Of a DNA stretch of 64,000 nucleotides, positions 38,306 to 49,806 are shown one piece after another; within the stretch, counting starts at the first letter, position 1; each line of letters opens with the position of its first letter. The notes beneath the pieces were generated by a model, which saw only the letters and a program-made list of their open reading frames with translations, was not told where the DNA came from and made no database searches. Origin of the DNA: Nymphaea colorata (taxonomy: Eukaryota > Streptophyta > Magnoliopsida > Nymphaeales > Nymphaeaceae); assembly GCF_008831285.2 (NCBI RefSeq), contig NC_045144.1, positions 17,189,716 to 17,253,715 of the forward strand, in the 5' to 3' direction. Made by a program: the position numbers and the translations under genes.

Positions 38306-39602
38306 TTCTCAAATGGCATTTCATCTTTGAACGACCCGCGTCTAAGGTCCTAGATGATAATAAGCGTAGCCTTCTCTTTCTCTCTTATGCAGTTGTGAAG
38401 GTCGTAAGAAAAGGTCGTAAGAATCACAGTTTACGTGAATATGAGCTACTTAGTTTTGTGAAACCATTGATTCTACATCGTTCCTGAACTGAAACGCAAT
38501 AGCTTGATCAAAATATCAACGACCTAATTAGCAGCAGAAACAGAACCAGATTAACTTCATTCTGATCACATTCTCCTTTCAGCAAATAATCTGAGTATCA
38601 ACATGCATTATCCTGTAACACAAAACTATGTGCTTTCTGCATGTTGCATCCAAAGAACACCAGGTAATTCATCTTTCGTCCAAGGTCATCAACAACTATA
38701 ACCATAAGATGGCAGCTCCATCTATTATCCATATAAACGGAAGGCAAATCACCAGCAGTTCTCCAGCGAATAGTCAAGCAAATCCTGTTTCCGTATTTAG
38801 ATGTCCAAGACACCAGATCGAATGCTATGAAGAAAATTATTATTGCTGAGATAACCTCACCATCCCCCAACGTGATCTTCCAAATGAACATTTGGAGACT
38901 GGAGTAACTGATGGAACCTAACATACCACAAGTTGGTTAAATTACCTGAGTATATCAATAATCTGCAAATAAGAACAGCACATTTGTATCAGCTGATCCC
39001 AAGTAGGTGCCTTTGCTGCTGGGACCCTTAATTAACCCACATCCTCCCTGACTTCTCAGAAATTTGATAGATTATAATCCACACAAGGAAAAACATTCCT
39101 GTTCACCACAATGGTGTGCCATCAAATTCTATTATGGCAGCTCGAGAGCATTGCAATACGAGGATCCCCACAAACTTTAAGAACAAGAAAATAAAAAAGT
39201 CTTCACCACGTTTTGTTACGGATAAATACAGAAAGAGAAAGGAAGCAATGCACAAAGGGAGGAACTTTCAGCCGCATGACTAAGAATGAAGCAGGGGAAA
39301 TTCTAGAGCCAAGCAACCAATACCGATCAGGATAGAGGTCACAGAAGAAATGAGGTCACATCAGGATTTTATACATAGGAAGAAGAATACCTAGTAACGC
39401 CTTCATGAAGATCTAATAAGCCCAAAGGTCCCTAGGCAGCTAGTGGGGATAAAGGAGCAAAAACCAGCATCCGTGGACTTGTAGGTTAGAGAGAAAGTAG
39501 ATATGCCTGTGAAAGCAAATCGTGGCGGGAAGAAGACAACAAACCGAGACACCCAGAGAAGACATAAGAAAAGCAAAGAAGAGGGAGAGGAGGCCGGGGA
39601 AC

Positions 39603-39670
39603 CTGCCTGTTGATCTCGACTTGCGGGGGATGCCCTTGTGGACAGCACCGTTCACCATGATGTCGACATA
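39603..39670 (-). pseudogene. Ribosomal protein eL21 fragment
   Basis: The minus strand encodes [18 protein letters not shown] then RSTGR, which aligns with the eL21 block containing [20 protein letters not shown], with two codons missing before the final TGR. It ends in a GT donor (GGCAG|GTTCCC), where a real exon might stop. The rest of eL21, both the N-terminal and C-terminal parts, is absent from the surrounding sequence. It is best read as a captured or decayed gene fragment. Confidence 0.45.
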
Positions 39671-40137
39671 AGTCGCATCTCTCTCTCTCTCTCAACTCCG
39701 CAAAACATTAGTATGCCGTATACCTTTTTCATGGTTGAACCATACGGTATATACCCTGTGAGTTTTTTTTTTTGTACTGGTCCAACACCTTGTTGGAGTA
39801 CTTTAGTAATGTTGAAAAATTCTCTTTCTCACACATTGAAACGACCTTGCAGTTTAAATTAACTAACTGTTAATTATATGAATCAATCTTCGAAGGCATT
39901 TTCTAAAACTCATTCTTTGTCATCCAAACAAAGACCATCCTTTCGAAAGTGAAAACATGGTTTTCAAGGTGTTCCAAATGCAGAAACCCGTTTCTAAAAG
40001 CACATTAAAGGAAAGGGGTTTCACAAAAACCATTTTTTTAAGTATCATCTAAACGCAGCCTACGTGTTTACAACTCAAAACCTCCTTGGGCTACTTCTAT
40101 CTAGTAAGGACTTTGTTGGGACAATAAATTAGACTAA

Positions 40138-40432
40138 GAGGGTGTTTGGCTGACAACCTAAAACCAGGTTTTGGTAGACAAAACTTGGTTTTACCCCAAA
40201 ACACCATTTTAAGAATGTTTGGATGACATTGAAACTGGGTTTTTGCTAAAACCAGGTTTTCATGAAGGCATGAAAAACTGCCTCCTGTAAGATTAATTTT
40301 TACCTCTAAACTAAGTTTTTCACTTATTCAAACATCCAATCCAAGTTTACAAAACTGAGTTTTTGACCAGGTTTTTACAAAATTTAGTTTTCACAAAACC
40401 AAGTTTTTTGAGGGTGTTATCCAAACACTCCC
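40138..40432. mobile_element. Tourist-like (PIF/Harbinger) MITE
   Basis: The 295-bp element starts GAGGGTGTTTGGCTGACA. The reverse complement of its end starts GGGAGTGTTTGGATAACA, giving terminal inverted repeats matching at most positions. It is flanked on both sides by TAA (40135-40137 and 40433-40435), the target duplication of Tourist elements. The interior is built from AAAACC and GGTTTT blocks in both orientations, so it could fold on itself. No coding capacity. Sequence just to the left (39890-40065) contains additional truncated ends of the same kind. Confidence 0.75.
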
Positions 40433-41541
40433 TAAGGCATTCTGGAGTTGCTCTCTATTTTAAACAATAAATTAGTGTTTGCGAGCTTTGTCGGCCTACA
40501 AAGTGCAGCTCCATTTCATCGTTGCTTCTATAGAGCAGATCCCCGTGACTATTAGATTAAATTTGCTGGTCAAGGCAAATGGCATTCAAAGTGATCACTA
40601 TCGCATCTTCACAGTCATAATTAAGACAATGGTAAACCCATCCATCCTCCCGCCAATCCAGAGCTGCACCTTAGCTAGGGAGCTACAACAAACAAAAAAA
40701 CGATCAGTTTTTATAAGTGATCGACAATTTTCAAGCGCCAAGGAGATGACTTTGTCCACTGCTGTAAATCGCTCCTCAGCTTTTCGACAGACGAAGCTGC
40801 TTGAGTCTCTGTGCTCGTTCCCTGATGTTGGTTCAGCTTCAACCCAGGTGAGTTCATACATCTATTGTTCATGGACTACATCACGATCAGAAAGTTCAGC
40901 AGCCAAAGAGCCACGCATCAATTTTACTGTTGGCAGACAAACAGCAGAAAAAGAAAGTTCTAGTTGCTTTCCATCAGTGATCTAGTAGGCATTTATTTCT
41001 ATTAATTTATGGATTATAAACTGGCAGATAAGGGAAAACATTATTTACATTTTGTACACCATATTTGATTGATTGAACATGAACTGGCTGACAAGCAAAA
41101 TCTAATGTACATTCTATGGGACATCCCTAACATCTATATCCTGTTAGCCACCCGGACTTCCATTCCGTGGGAATAGCTAAAGAGTTTCGCCAAATTGAAC
41201 ATTTTACAGGAAAAGGAAGTCAAGTCTGGCTTACAGGCATCAAGTTCGAACAGCCAGTTCATTCTTTTAAACATACATTGTTCTAAAGGCAATCTCAGAG
41301 ATGCAAAACCATATTTTCTCGGGGGAAATGTACATTTCAAATGACATTATATCAAAATTGACGCTAACCAAGGAAATTATTACAACAATTGAATGCTTAT
41401 CCCTCAAAGAATCACCTTAAAGTACACAGTTTCCAGGAAAGGGTGCTCCAGTGACACCATTTCCATGATCACTAACGTGACCATGGAATGCCGATATGAA
41501 AAATGTTTTAGCTGCGACCACATTCCTGACGATTCAATTGA

Positions 41542-42975
41542 TCATCCCACTTCCAATTCAATTTGTGTTTGGCTTGCTGGCAACGTATCCATAATCTTAG
41601 GACCTGGAAAGGCATCATTACTGTTTATGCGCATTGAAGCAACCTGCCCCAGCTCTACATCACCATGTTTTCTGCAAGTGCTATGTAACGACTTCCAAAT
41701 AGTGGTGTCAGGCTCCACAGGCATCGTAGCTACAAGCTGATGAGCCTCATCAAGCCTGCCTGCTCGACATAGCAGATCAACAACATAACCATAATGTTCA
41801 GTAGTGGGCATGATATTGTACTCATGAATCATGCAATCCAGATATCTGCAACCATCATCCACCACACCAGCATTGAGGCAAGCGCATAAGACACCAATGA
41901 AGGTAATGTCGTCCGGCCTCACCTTCTCCATCTGCATTTCATGAAACACATGGATTGCATCTTTTCCTCGTCCATGCACTCCCAGACTAGTGATCATCGC
42001 GTTCCATGTTGCTACACTCTTCTCCGGCATCTTTTGGAACACACGTACAGCATCACTTATGCTACCACACTTGCTGTACATGTCCAGTAGAGCAGTCCCC
42101 AGAAAAACAGTCAGCTTATATCCATGCTTCTGAATGTAATCATGCACCCAATTCCCCAAATTTAGGCTCCCAAGTTCGGCACAAGCCAAAAGAAGGCTAA
42201 CAAGAGTGAATTCATTGGGCCTCACATTGGCCAGCTGCATCTGGTGAAAGAGCTCAAGCGCTCGGTGGGGCTGCCCATTTCGAGCATACCCATTTATCAT
42301 GGCAGACCAGGAGACCACATTCTTCTCGGGCATGCGCTCAAACAACACCCGTGCGGTCTTGAGATCTCCACCCTTCGCCAGCCCAGAAACCATGGTGGTC
42401 CAAGAGACAACGGTTCTGTGAGACATATCAACAAACATTCGGTGTGCAGACGCCGTATCGCCAGAACTGAGATAGAGATTTGTCAAATTGTTCTGCACGA
42501 AGGTGTCCGTATCGAACCCCGCCTTGATCGCACGGGCGTGAACCTCTTTCCCCTTGTCAGAGGAGCCGAGGACGACACACGCCTTAACGACGAAAGGGAA
42601 GGTGTATTTATCAGGGGAGACGCCCCTGGCAAGCATGAGGTTGTAGAGGAAGAGGGCATCCATGGGCGACCCATTGTGGGTGTGGCCCCTTATCATGACG
42701 TTCCACACGAAGGCGTCGGGGTCAGGAGTCTGATCGAAGACGAGGGTGGCGTAGCGCATGCTGCCGAAGGAGACGCACAGCTGCAGCAACTTCGCCAGCA
42801 GCATGCAGTCGTCGGCGCAGCCGCTCTTGATTATGCGCGCGTGCACCTGCTTCACTTGCTTCGTGCTCCTGCACCTCTTAAGGAGGGCCAGTCCTGCCCT
42901 CCGGCCGAACTCACGATCCCAGACGACGTACGGCCGGGGGCTCCCGTCCCCGGTGCCTGCGACGCACACGGCCAT
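41542..42975 (-). CDS. PLS-class pentatricopeptide repeat protein with shortened E domain
   Basis: A 477-residue intronless frame. PPR proteins bind organellar transcripts one repeat per nucleotide and direct editing, splicing or processing. The N-terminus has KQVKQVHARIIKSG, then successive P, L and S motifs, including DAFVWNVMIRGHTHNGSP, TVVSWTTMVSGLAKGGD, KNVVSWSAMINGYARNG, TALLDMYSKCGSISDA and VATWNAMITSLGVHG. An E-type end follows (PDTTIWKSLHSTCRKHGDVE). The E domain breaks off after VELG, and a short unrelated tail ends the protein, so there is no E+ or DYW deaminase domain. Such a protein would need a partner for editing, or act otherwise. No obvious presequence was judged, so the target organelle is open. 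The ATG at 42975 is the first in frame. Confidence 0.93.
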   Translation of the reverse strand: MAVCVAGTGDGSPRPYVVWDREFGRRAGLALLKRCRSTKQVKQVHARIIKSGCADDCMLLAKLLQLCVSFGSMRYATLVFDQTPDPDAFVWNVMIRGHTHNGSPMDALFLYNLMLARGVSPDKYTFPFVVKACVVLGSSDKGKEVHARAIKAGFDTDTFVQNNLTNLYLSSGDTASAHRMFVDMSHRTVVSWTTMVSGLAKGGDLKTARVLFERMPEKNVVSWSAMINGYARNGQPHRALELFHQMQLANVRPNEFTLVSLLLACAELGSLNLGNWVHDYIQKHGYKLTVFLGTALLDMYSKCGSISDAVRVFQKMPEKSVATWNAMITSLGVHGRGKDAIHVFHEMQMEKVRPDDITFIGVLCACLNAGVVDDGCRYLDCMIHEYNIMPTTEHYGYVVDLLCRAGRLDEAHQLVATMPVEPDTTIWKSLHSTCRKHGDVELGQVASMRINSNDAFPGPKIMDTLPASQTQIELEVG

Positions 42976-43707
42976 GGCCTTAGATCTCCCCGCTTGAACT
43001 CTACCGCCGAAATTGATGCCGAAACGGATTCAAAACGCCGAACCCATATGCTTCTGTTTTCCCACCTCCAAATTCATTCCTTCAGTAGACGGCAGCAGAA
43101 AATCCGTGCAGGGGAGGAAGGTGGGTAGGCTTCAGATGGAGCCAGCAGCCATATCGGTATCCATCACCCAACCGGCCAATCCTTACGAGTTCTGGGCAAC
43201 AAAATTGTAATTTGAGGATGAGTAGGAGGGAGAAGTACCAGAAAGACCTCCAATTCTCGCACTGGTTTAGCCTTTCAGGAAATTAGGAGGCATGTGGGTA
43301 TTTAGCACATCATCCAAAAGAAGATCAGGATATGTCGCCTGTGACACCCCCGTTTGTTTCCGGCCGTGTAACCCGCCACTAGAACCATCCCCCTTTTTTA
43401 TGACAAATTTGAGAAGAGCATATCCTTAGCCTTGTTGCAAGTTGTGTAAAACGCCACTTCATCTGAGTTCGATTCAGGCTCGCTAGCTACTATAGAGACT
43501 TACGTGATGTTGGTGAACTGCACTAGAAATTTATGTGATAATTCGCTCCATATGTGACGAATGAGTTAATCAGCGACACCTTTACAGGGCCAGAAACAAA
43601 GGACGCTTAAGTGAGCACGAAGCCATGATAAAGTGGAAATGATTCTCCGGATTCCCTACAAAACTATTGATAAATACTTTGCCATTACGAAACCAGCTTC
43701 CACAAAC

Positions 43708-43780
43708 GGTGTCGTGGTGTAGTTGGTTATCACGTCAGTCTAACACACTGAAGGTCTCCAGTTCGAATCTGGGCGACGCC
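43708..43780 (+). tRNA. tRNA-Val(AAC): tRNA-Val (anticodon AAC)
   Basis: A full cloverleaf can be drawn. The acceptor stem GGTGTCG pairs with CGACGCC (one T-G wobble). The anticodon stem is TCAGT/ACTGA around loop CTAACAC, so the anticodon is AAC. The T stem CCAG/CTGG surrounds loop TTCGAAT. The internal A box (TGGTGTAGTTGG) and B box (AGTTCGAATCT) are well formed. A CACAAA motif just upstream matches the CAA initiation motif of plant tRNA genes. No intron and no encoded CCA. It stands alone between the PPR gene and the small unknown gene. Confidence 0.95.
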
Positions 43781-45450
43781 ACTTTCCCCTATTTCTGTTC
43801 CCTCTTTACGTGTTCTTATTGGCGGTCAGGGTTTTGCCATTTTTGCTTCCTTTTCAGTTTTCGCCGTTCTACTGCTCTTCTTACACACGCCCTGTATGGC
43901 GTGTTTGCAAAGCTGGACTTTAATTTCTAGGTAAACGAACGAAGTGTTGTTGGTCCTTTTCTCCTCTTTGATCATTTTGAAGGCGAAGAAAACGGTGTAA
44001 GAGTGGTCTTTTTCCACGGCGAGGACAACCTTTATTTGAAGGGAAACTAAAAGATCAGCCATGGCAGAAACTTAATTTTGAAATTAGTTTTTGTCGATGG
44101 ATAGGGTTAACAAGAAATTTGAACAATTACCCTACGCTTTTAAGCCTTTCTGCAGCATTTTTTAACACACTGTAATGTACTCATCATTAGTTAAATGAAC
44201 ATGAAAATTATCAAAGGTAGCAGAAATACGCACAACTTTTGAAGGGATAAACAAAAACAAGCTCAGGCTTCAAATTTTTTCAATTAACTGGACGAGCTAC
44301 GTAAAAAAGAGCTGACTAAATGTAAGAAATCCAAAACCTAAGTACGTTTTTGTCACACCACCAAAAGTTGCGTTAACTTTTTAGTATAATGTTCTTTGTA
44401 CATAAAAATTAGAAAAAGATGTTTGGTTGGAAGTCCCCATAATTATTTTCCTCTAGGAAAAACTACTATTTTGCTTAATTTCAAACTTGGAAATCCCGTA
44501 ACGGAATTATAATTGCATATTGTTTTCGGCAATTTCGTTGCAGAGATAAATTTATCGAGTTACTTTAATTTTGACTGCAATGTGGTGATCATTATGCTTG
44601 CAAAACTAGAAATATATTGTTAGACCAGTTTATTTAAGTGCGGGTTGCAAAGTCCTAAGATTTCAGGAATTTTAAATTTTTTATCTCATTTTATTATTCA
44701 ACTTGGCCGAAGGATCTGAGGGTGTTTTAGCATGAAGATTGCGTTTATATGATTTTTGGACAACACCTAAAAGGATGACTGTTAAAATGTAATTGCAGTG
44801 AAAACTAATTTATTCAGAGACCAAGCTAAGATTCACCTTATTGTAATGACTATGTTTTATAACCCATCTGTATCATTTACACAATCGTTTTTAACAAGAT
44901 ATCTTCTTTATTTCACATGAGTGATTGGATGAAGTGCTTCTTCAAGATAGATATCCAAGATTGACTGGTTCTTCTTCCCGCACACAGTTTTAAATATTTA
45001 ATGTCTCCACAACTTCCACCACAGCTATCCTAGAACCCGGCCGTACCCAGATGCAATTTGGAGTTATTCAATTCCAGAGTCCACAAATATGAAGAAATAG
45101 TGGTTACAGCTGACCGTTCTCTCAGCTGCTTCCACGTATATACCAGCACAAAATTATTAGCTCTTGCTTGGCCATGAAAAGTAGACCAAGTTGGGACACC
45201 TTGATCAGGTATCTGAACATTTCCACCACGGTCCTTTTCTACTATTCCCTGCAATCGTCACAGCTGAGGTGTCCAAAGCAATTTAGTATGAGAAAACAAC
45301 AAACAGTTTCATTTGCATAAATATATCCATGGTGGTGCTGGACGGGGAGTTGTAGTAGAGTGTCTTTCCTCTCACCTCACCCTCTACATGTAATTTAGCT
45401 AAGTTCCTTTACTGACGGCACTTCGCCTGGTGGTGAGAGGAGAAGGCACA
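43781..45450. other. Intergenic region, no supported gene
   Basis: AT-rich, without recognisable coding or repeat structure apart from short homopolymers. The right end should contain the promoter and leader of the small gene at 45470. Confidence 0.6.
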
Positions 45451-45469
45451 CGGATGAAAGACACCAACC

Positions 45470-45718
45470 ATGGACGTGTTCATCCCTGAAGAGTATGTGC
45501 TCAGACGCCGAGAGGAGGCTAAGAAGATGAAGGCGGTCGACAGGAAAGTCCAAGAACACCCGGCGCTCGTGGAGAGAGGAACGAGGAAGGATCTGCCCAG
45601 TCTAGTTGGATGGTATTCCTTCATGGCCACCGAACATCTCAACTTAGCTTCGTCTTCGTCTGGTGCACAATGGCTGGCTTCCTCCCTCGATGATCCATTT
45701 GGTTGCTCCGTGCAATAG
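45470..45718 (+). CDS. Small uncharacterised protein
   Basis: An 82-residue frame starting MDVFIPEEYVLRRREEAKKM, in a strong initiation context (ACCATGG). The first 40 residues are highly charged and probably helical; the second half is Ser-rich (LNLASSSSGAQW), ending in DDPFGCSVQ. No signal peptide or membrane segment is seen. I do not recognise the family with confidence. The even codon composition, the good start context and the GC-rich stretch within AT-rich surroundings argue for a real gene. An 11-codon upstream frame (45454-45489, ATG in a weak context) overlaps the start in another frame and could reduce translation. It could also be one exon of a longer gene. Confidence 0.5.
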   Translation: MDVFIPEEYVLRRREEAKKMKAVDRKVQEHPALVERGTRKDLPSLVGWYSFMATEHLNLASSSSGAQWLASSLDDPFGCSVQ

Positions 45719-48700
45719 AAAAACTATGTCTGTCCTCCCCCACGTTTGAGGAATGTAAATGATCGTGTCCCTTCGTTGTTCTAACAAGTGTACCTGTGGC
45801 ACCTTGTCTGATGGTTTCTCATGCTCCCTTGATGCCCTTTTTTGTATATTCTAAATGATGCATCGGGTCCCCAAATTGCCTACCGGAAAACGAGTGGGGG
45901 ATAGAGAGGGGGAGATTTCCTATTCTCTTTCTCTTGTGCTGTGGATGTTCACACTGAGAAGTTAAGTTGAATTAATCTCGCCAAGCGACCAAATGACCGG
46001 TTTCTCCCTCTCGTCTCAAATCCTGAACCCTAAAAACTCCAGAAGTTTGAATGTTCATCTTCAGACACAGGAAAGTGCAAGACCATAAGACTTCATTAGA
46101 ATGTCAAACCTCTGACTGAGATCCGCAGTGATCTCACCGCGGAAATGCTCCTCAGTGGTCTGAGATCGTCAAAGATCTCAGCTTTCATGGATTCCAGGTC
46201 GAAAACAGCATGCCTTTGAGATCTGCTTTAGAGTTTTTTTTAATGTTCATTTAAGAGAAACCGCATCCAGCGTAAAACCTTCAAGGGTATACACATCCAA
46301 GATTATGGCTTGCTTTAGGCCTGAATTGACATATGGTATATCATTAACTTAGGTCTTATGCTTGCCACTGTTTGCAGCTCAAAGGAATAACACACCAATT
46401 GCTGTTTTCCTTCCGTCTCAAACCAGCGGAGGTTTGAGGTGGTTGGAGAGCGGGAATGATACACTCATCTTGCTAGAGTTCTTTAAGCCTGAGGTCTATT
46501 TGCCTTCATTGGTACTAAAATAGATTCCACCAAAATTCATTTATGTTTTCAGATGTGATGATAATATTTGCATAAACGCTAATAAATAAAAAGAAGGATT
46601 TAGCAAAATAAAGTGAGACGATTGACTATTTAATTATTGAAGTTCATATTTGACAGATGTCTGTTACATAGTGTCTAGCAATAGGAAAAACTCATCAGCC
46701 TTGACTTTTGTACTCAAAAGAAAAGTAAAATAAACAACAAAAGCATGACCTGCAAAGTTTTGGGCGTCAATATCAGTTGATATTAAAGAGAGATTAGAAG
46801 TTAATAAATACACGCATCTATACTTATTTTAGTTATTTAAAGTTTCGAAAGTATAGACAATTCTTGACCACATCAAACAGCTTATAATACTAGTTTAATT
46901 TATTTCATGGTTAAATCATGGTTTTCATAAAACCATGATATGAAAAAATTACATGGACATAGTATAACTGAAAAATTATGAGTTCTTTCAATTGTTGAAC
47001 TCTCCAACTTTACAATAATATTTTACGGTCTATACAACAATTAGTAAACGATTCTTTTCTTTACCTTTGCTTTTTTAAGTTCTTTTTCTCATTTGTTGAT
47101 ATTCATGCAGCTTTATCACCTCACTTGAAGAAGCCCTGAAGAACTTTGATTATGTTAGTTCGCAACTTTATCCATGCTCACAATCCTCTCATCAAACTTG
47201 AAGAGTTCACGCCTGTAATATTAGAACAACAACTTCAATTAGACCTCAAATCATCGATGAAACCTGCTCTAACACAAATTGGAACTCAACCTTGAGCTAT
47301 AATAACTCCCACAATGGCCACAAAAACCTTGATGCTCCGGGTGTAGATGAGAAAATAAATAAATAAATAACAATTGCACATCTTGTAACTTATAAGAACT
47401 GGACGAAAGGAAAGAACATGTACTTAAATTATATTTGAAACATACAAGATGAACCCTACTTATGAATATGAGGATCGATTTTTATATCTTACAGGGTCCT
47501 GCCTTTATAAAATATGAAAATTGCGCTATAATCCCAATTCACCATACTCTGTCGTGATTTTAAAATAAAAAAAATGCAAACTATATTCTACTGCAGTTTC
47601 TCATTCATTAACAATCTCTATTCGTTTGAAGTTGACTTCACCATCGTGACTCCAAAATCTTTAGCTACATAGTTCAGATTAGACTTCTTAACTGGAGATA
47701 ATATTCGTAATGTTTTTGCTGTTCATAATTTACTAATATGTAATTGAATTGATTGGCTTCTTTTATAGTTCGTTCCTTATCAACACCAATTTTCCCGGGC
47801 ACCCGCTTCAGGGAACTTGAGCTCTAACGTTAAGGCTCTTCGCTAATACCTTTTTCGTTTTTAGCTCAAAGAAGAAAATTCAGTCGTACAATAAAGTGGC
47901 TCTAACGCTTGTAAGCCAGTAAAACTGTATAACTACACTTAATAACCTCGGAAAGAAAGAGGTACTACATGATTTTTGTTGGAACATAAAATCCAATTTA
48001 GAATAGCTGTAGCGCTACATAAACCTTAAATGCCTTTCTGGCCATCCATTCCTGAGGTATTACGTGGGTTATCATAACCCACAAGCTTGGGAACATACTA
48101 ATTGGCTGTCTATGTTTTATAAAATGACTACGTTAGACCACAAGTTATCAAGAAACTATGTCGTTTTCTCTAACAATATAATCAAACAGAACTGCTAACA
48201 TAACAACTACTAAAAGACTTAAGCGGCTAAATAAGGTCTACCAGTTCTAGAACAATACATTAAGATGTTTGTCTACTAGACGGTCTTTACATAACCTCTT
48301 ATGGCATGTTCATATGTAGTATGTACCACCATATCAAGTTATCAACATGATTATTTCATATCATAATTTTGCAAAAATCATAATTTAACTATGAAAACAA
48401 ACTAGCAGAACAAGTTGCTTGACATGATGAACCAGTGTTTTTACAATCCAAACTACCTTTAAATAGCTATAAATAGCCTAGATAAGTCTTTTCAAACTCT
48501 ACAACTTGTATCATCTGAGACATTGAAAGATGCAGTTGAAACCCAACATATTGCTCAGAAGTCAGAACAAGGACAAATATGACATTACACGTGACAATGT
48601 CCACATCTTTGCTGCCATCTCTGATGAGCTCTAGCAGCAGCTTCCCCTATGGGACAAGGAGCAATCTACAAAGTAGGAGAGCTCAAAGCTCAACACTCTA

Positions 48701-49700
48701 CTGATGCAGCTAGGTTGGAGCAAGCAAGAACACAGCTAGATAGCAAAAAATATCTAATCCAAACCTCACATAATCAGTTTTTCCACCACAAGAGCATGTG
48801 CTTGATAGAAAAAGGAAATTGTTATAGATCACATCAACTTTGAGCATAAGAGCATAAAACTTAAGTGTCCTTGCAGAAACTAACCTTAGTATTCTGAACA
48901 GCAGAAATATTGACACGCATGGAATCAAGCAGCTGAAATGACCCAACATAACAATTTTTAGCATCGTGGGCATTGATGATTGACCTTAATGATAGTTCCA
49001 GATCTGGTCTCAGATGAATGGACATGCTTCAGTGCTATCAAGCTATTCCCAAACTAAACGAAAAAGTAAACCCAAGAAACAAAGTGGTCAGTATCAAACT
49101 TTACACCTTTTAGAGAACCATTTACTGGGAAATTTAAAAAAGCAAGTATGAGATCAAACATGCATAGTGCACACACATATTTACACCATAGTAAAAAATG
49201 TGTTAAAAACTCGAAAAGTAAGTCAGATGAAAAAAGGTAAAAAACATGTTTTTTTAAATGACAAAGTGAAAAAAAAGTATTTCCCTTTTTTTTCATTTTG
49301 GATTTTTTTTCAAGTTTTAATGTGTTTTTTAGTTTTTCCTTAAGTTATATTTTTCATGTTTTTTTACATTTTTAAATTCGACATTTTAATTTTCACATTT
49401 TACAGATCTTTTTTTAAATTGTTTTGACATTTGGCGAGATTTTCTCTAGATTTTCCCAAGAAAAAACAACTTGCCTTATTATACCCTAGAAAAAACTCGT
49501 TTAAAACCCAGGCCATAAACAATATTTGTGACTACGATTTAGAACAAGCAACTTATTAATGGCTGATTAACAACCACGCATCAGTCATCTAGACAAAGAA
49601 AGAGGTGGTAGATTTTGTGAAGAGGCCATGGGAGAGGGAACCATGTGTTTTGGATGGGTATAAATGTCAGAAAGAGCATAGATTTACTCCATGCAAGTGG
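45719..49700. other. AT-rich intergenic region
   Basis: No gene was recognised over 4 kb. A short inverted repeat CTGAGATC-GTCAAA-GATCTCAG lies near 46160-46181. The plus frame at 48649-48843 is short and unrecognised. The right side leads into the 3' UTR of the FHA-TDP1 gene, which reads leftward. Confidence 0.55.
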
Positions 49701-49719
49701 TGTGAATTTGTTGTGTAAA

Positions 49720-49768
<49 letters not shown>
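49720..49768. repeat. Compound microsatellite (TG)n-(AG)n
   Basis: About 11 TG units run directly into about 13 AG units, roughly 40 bp beyond the stop codon of the FHA-TDP1 gene. It would lie in that gene's 3' UTR, as CT/CA on the transcript strand. Confidence 0.9.
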
Positions 49769-49806
49769 TGGTCATTACATACATCTCTTACGCTACAATG
49801 GGGTCA

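Larger units (their letters stand above)
35700..41500. other. Transposon-rich intergenic region
   Basis: Contains a degenerate hAT-like element (37385-38305), an eL21 relic (39603-39670), truncated MITE-like ends (about 39890-40065) and a complete Tourist-like MITE (40138-40432). The longer frames at 36605-37009 and 40479-40985 (plus) show no recognisable family and are not called. Confidence 0.55.

Noticed and set aside
40479-40985. Plus-strand frame of 168 codons
   Set aside because: No recognisable family, lies beside MITEs, and a competing minus-strand frame is equally open. Left uncalled.
42244-43128. Plus-strand open frame of 294 codons opposite the PPR gene
   Set aside because: Shadow of the GC-rich 5' part of the PPR gene; composition is irregular and no family is recognisable.
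43440-43500. tRNA-like B box GAGTTCGATTC
   Set aside because: No A box at the right distance upstream and no acceptor stem can be drawn.
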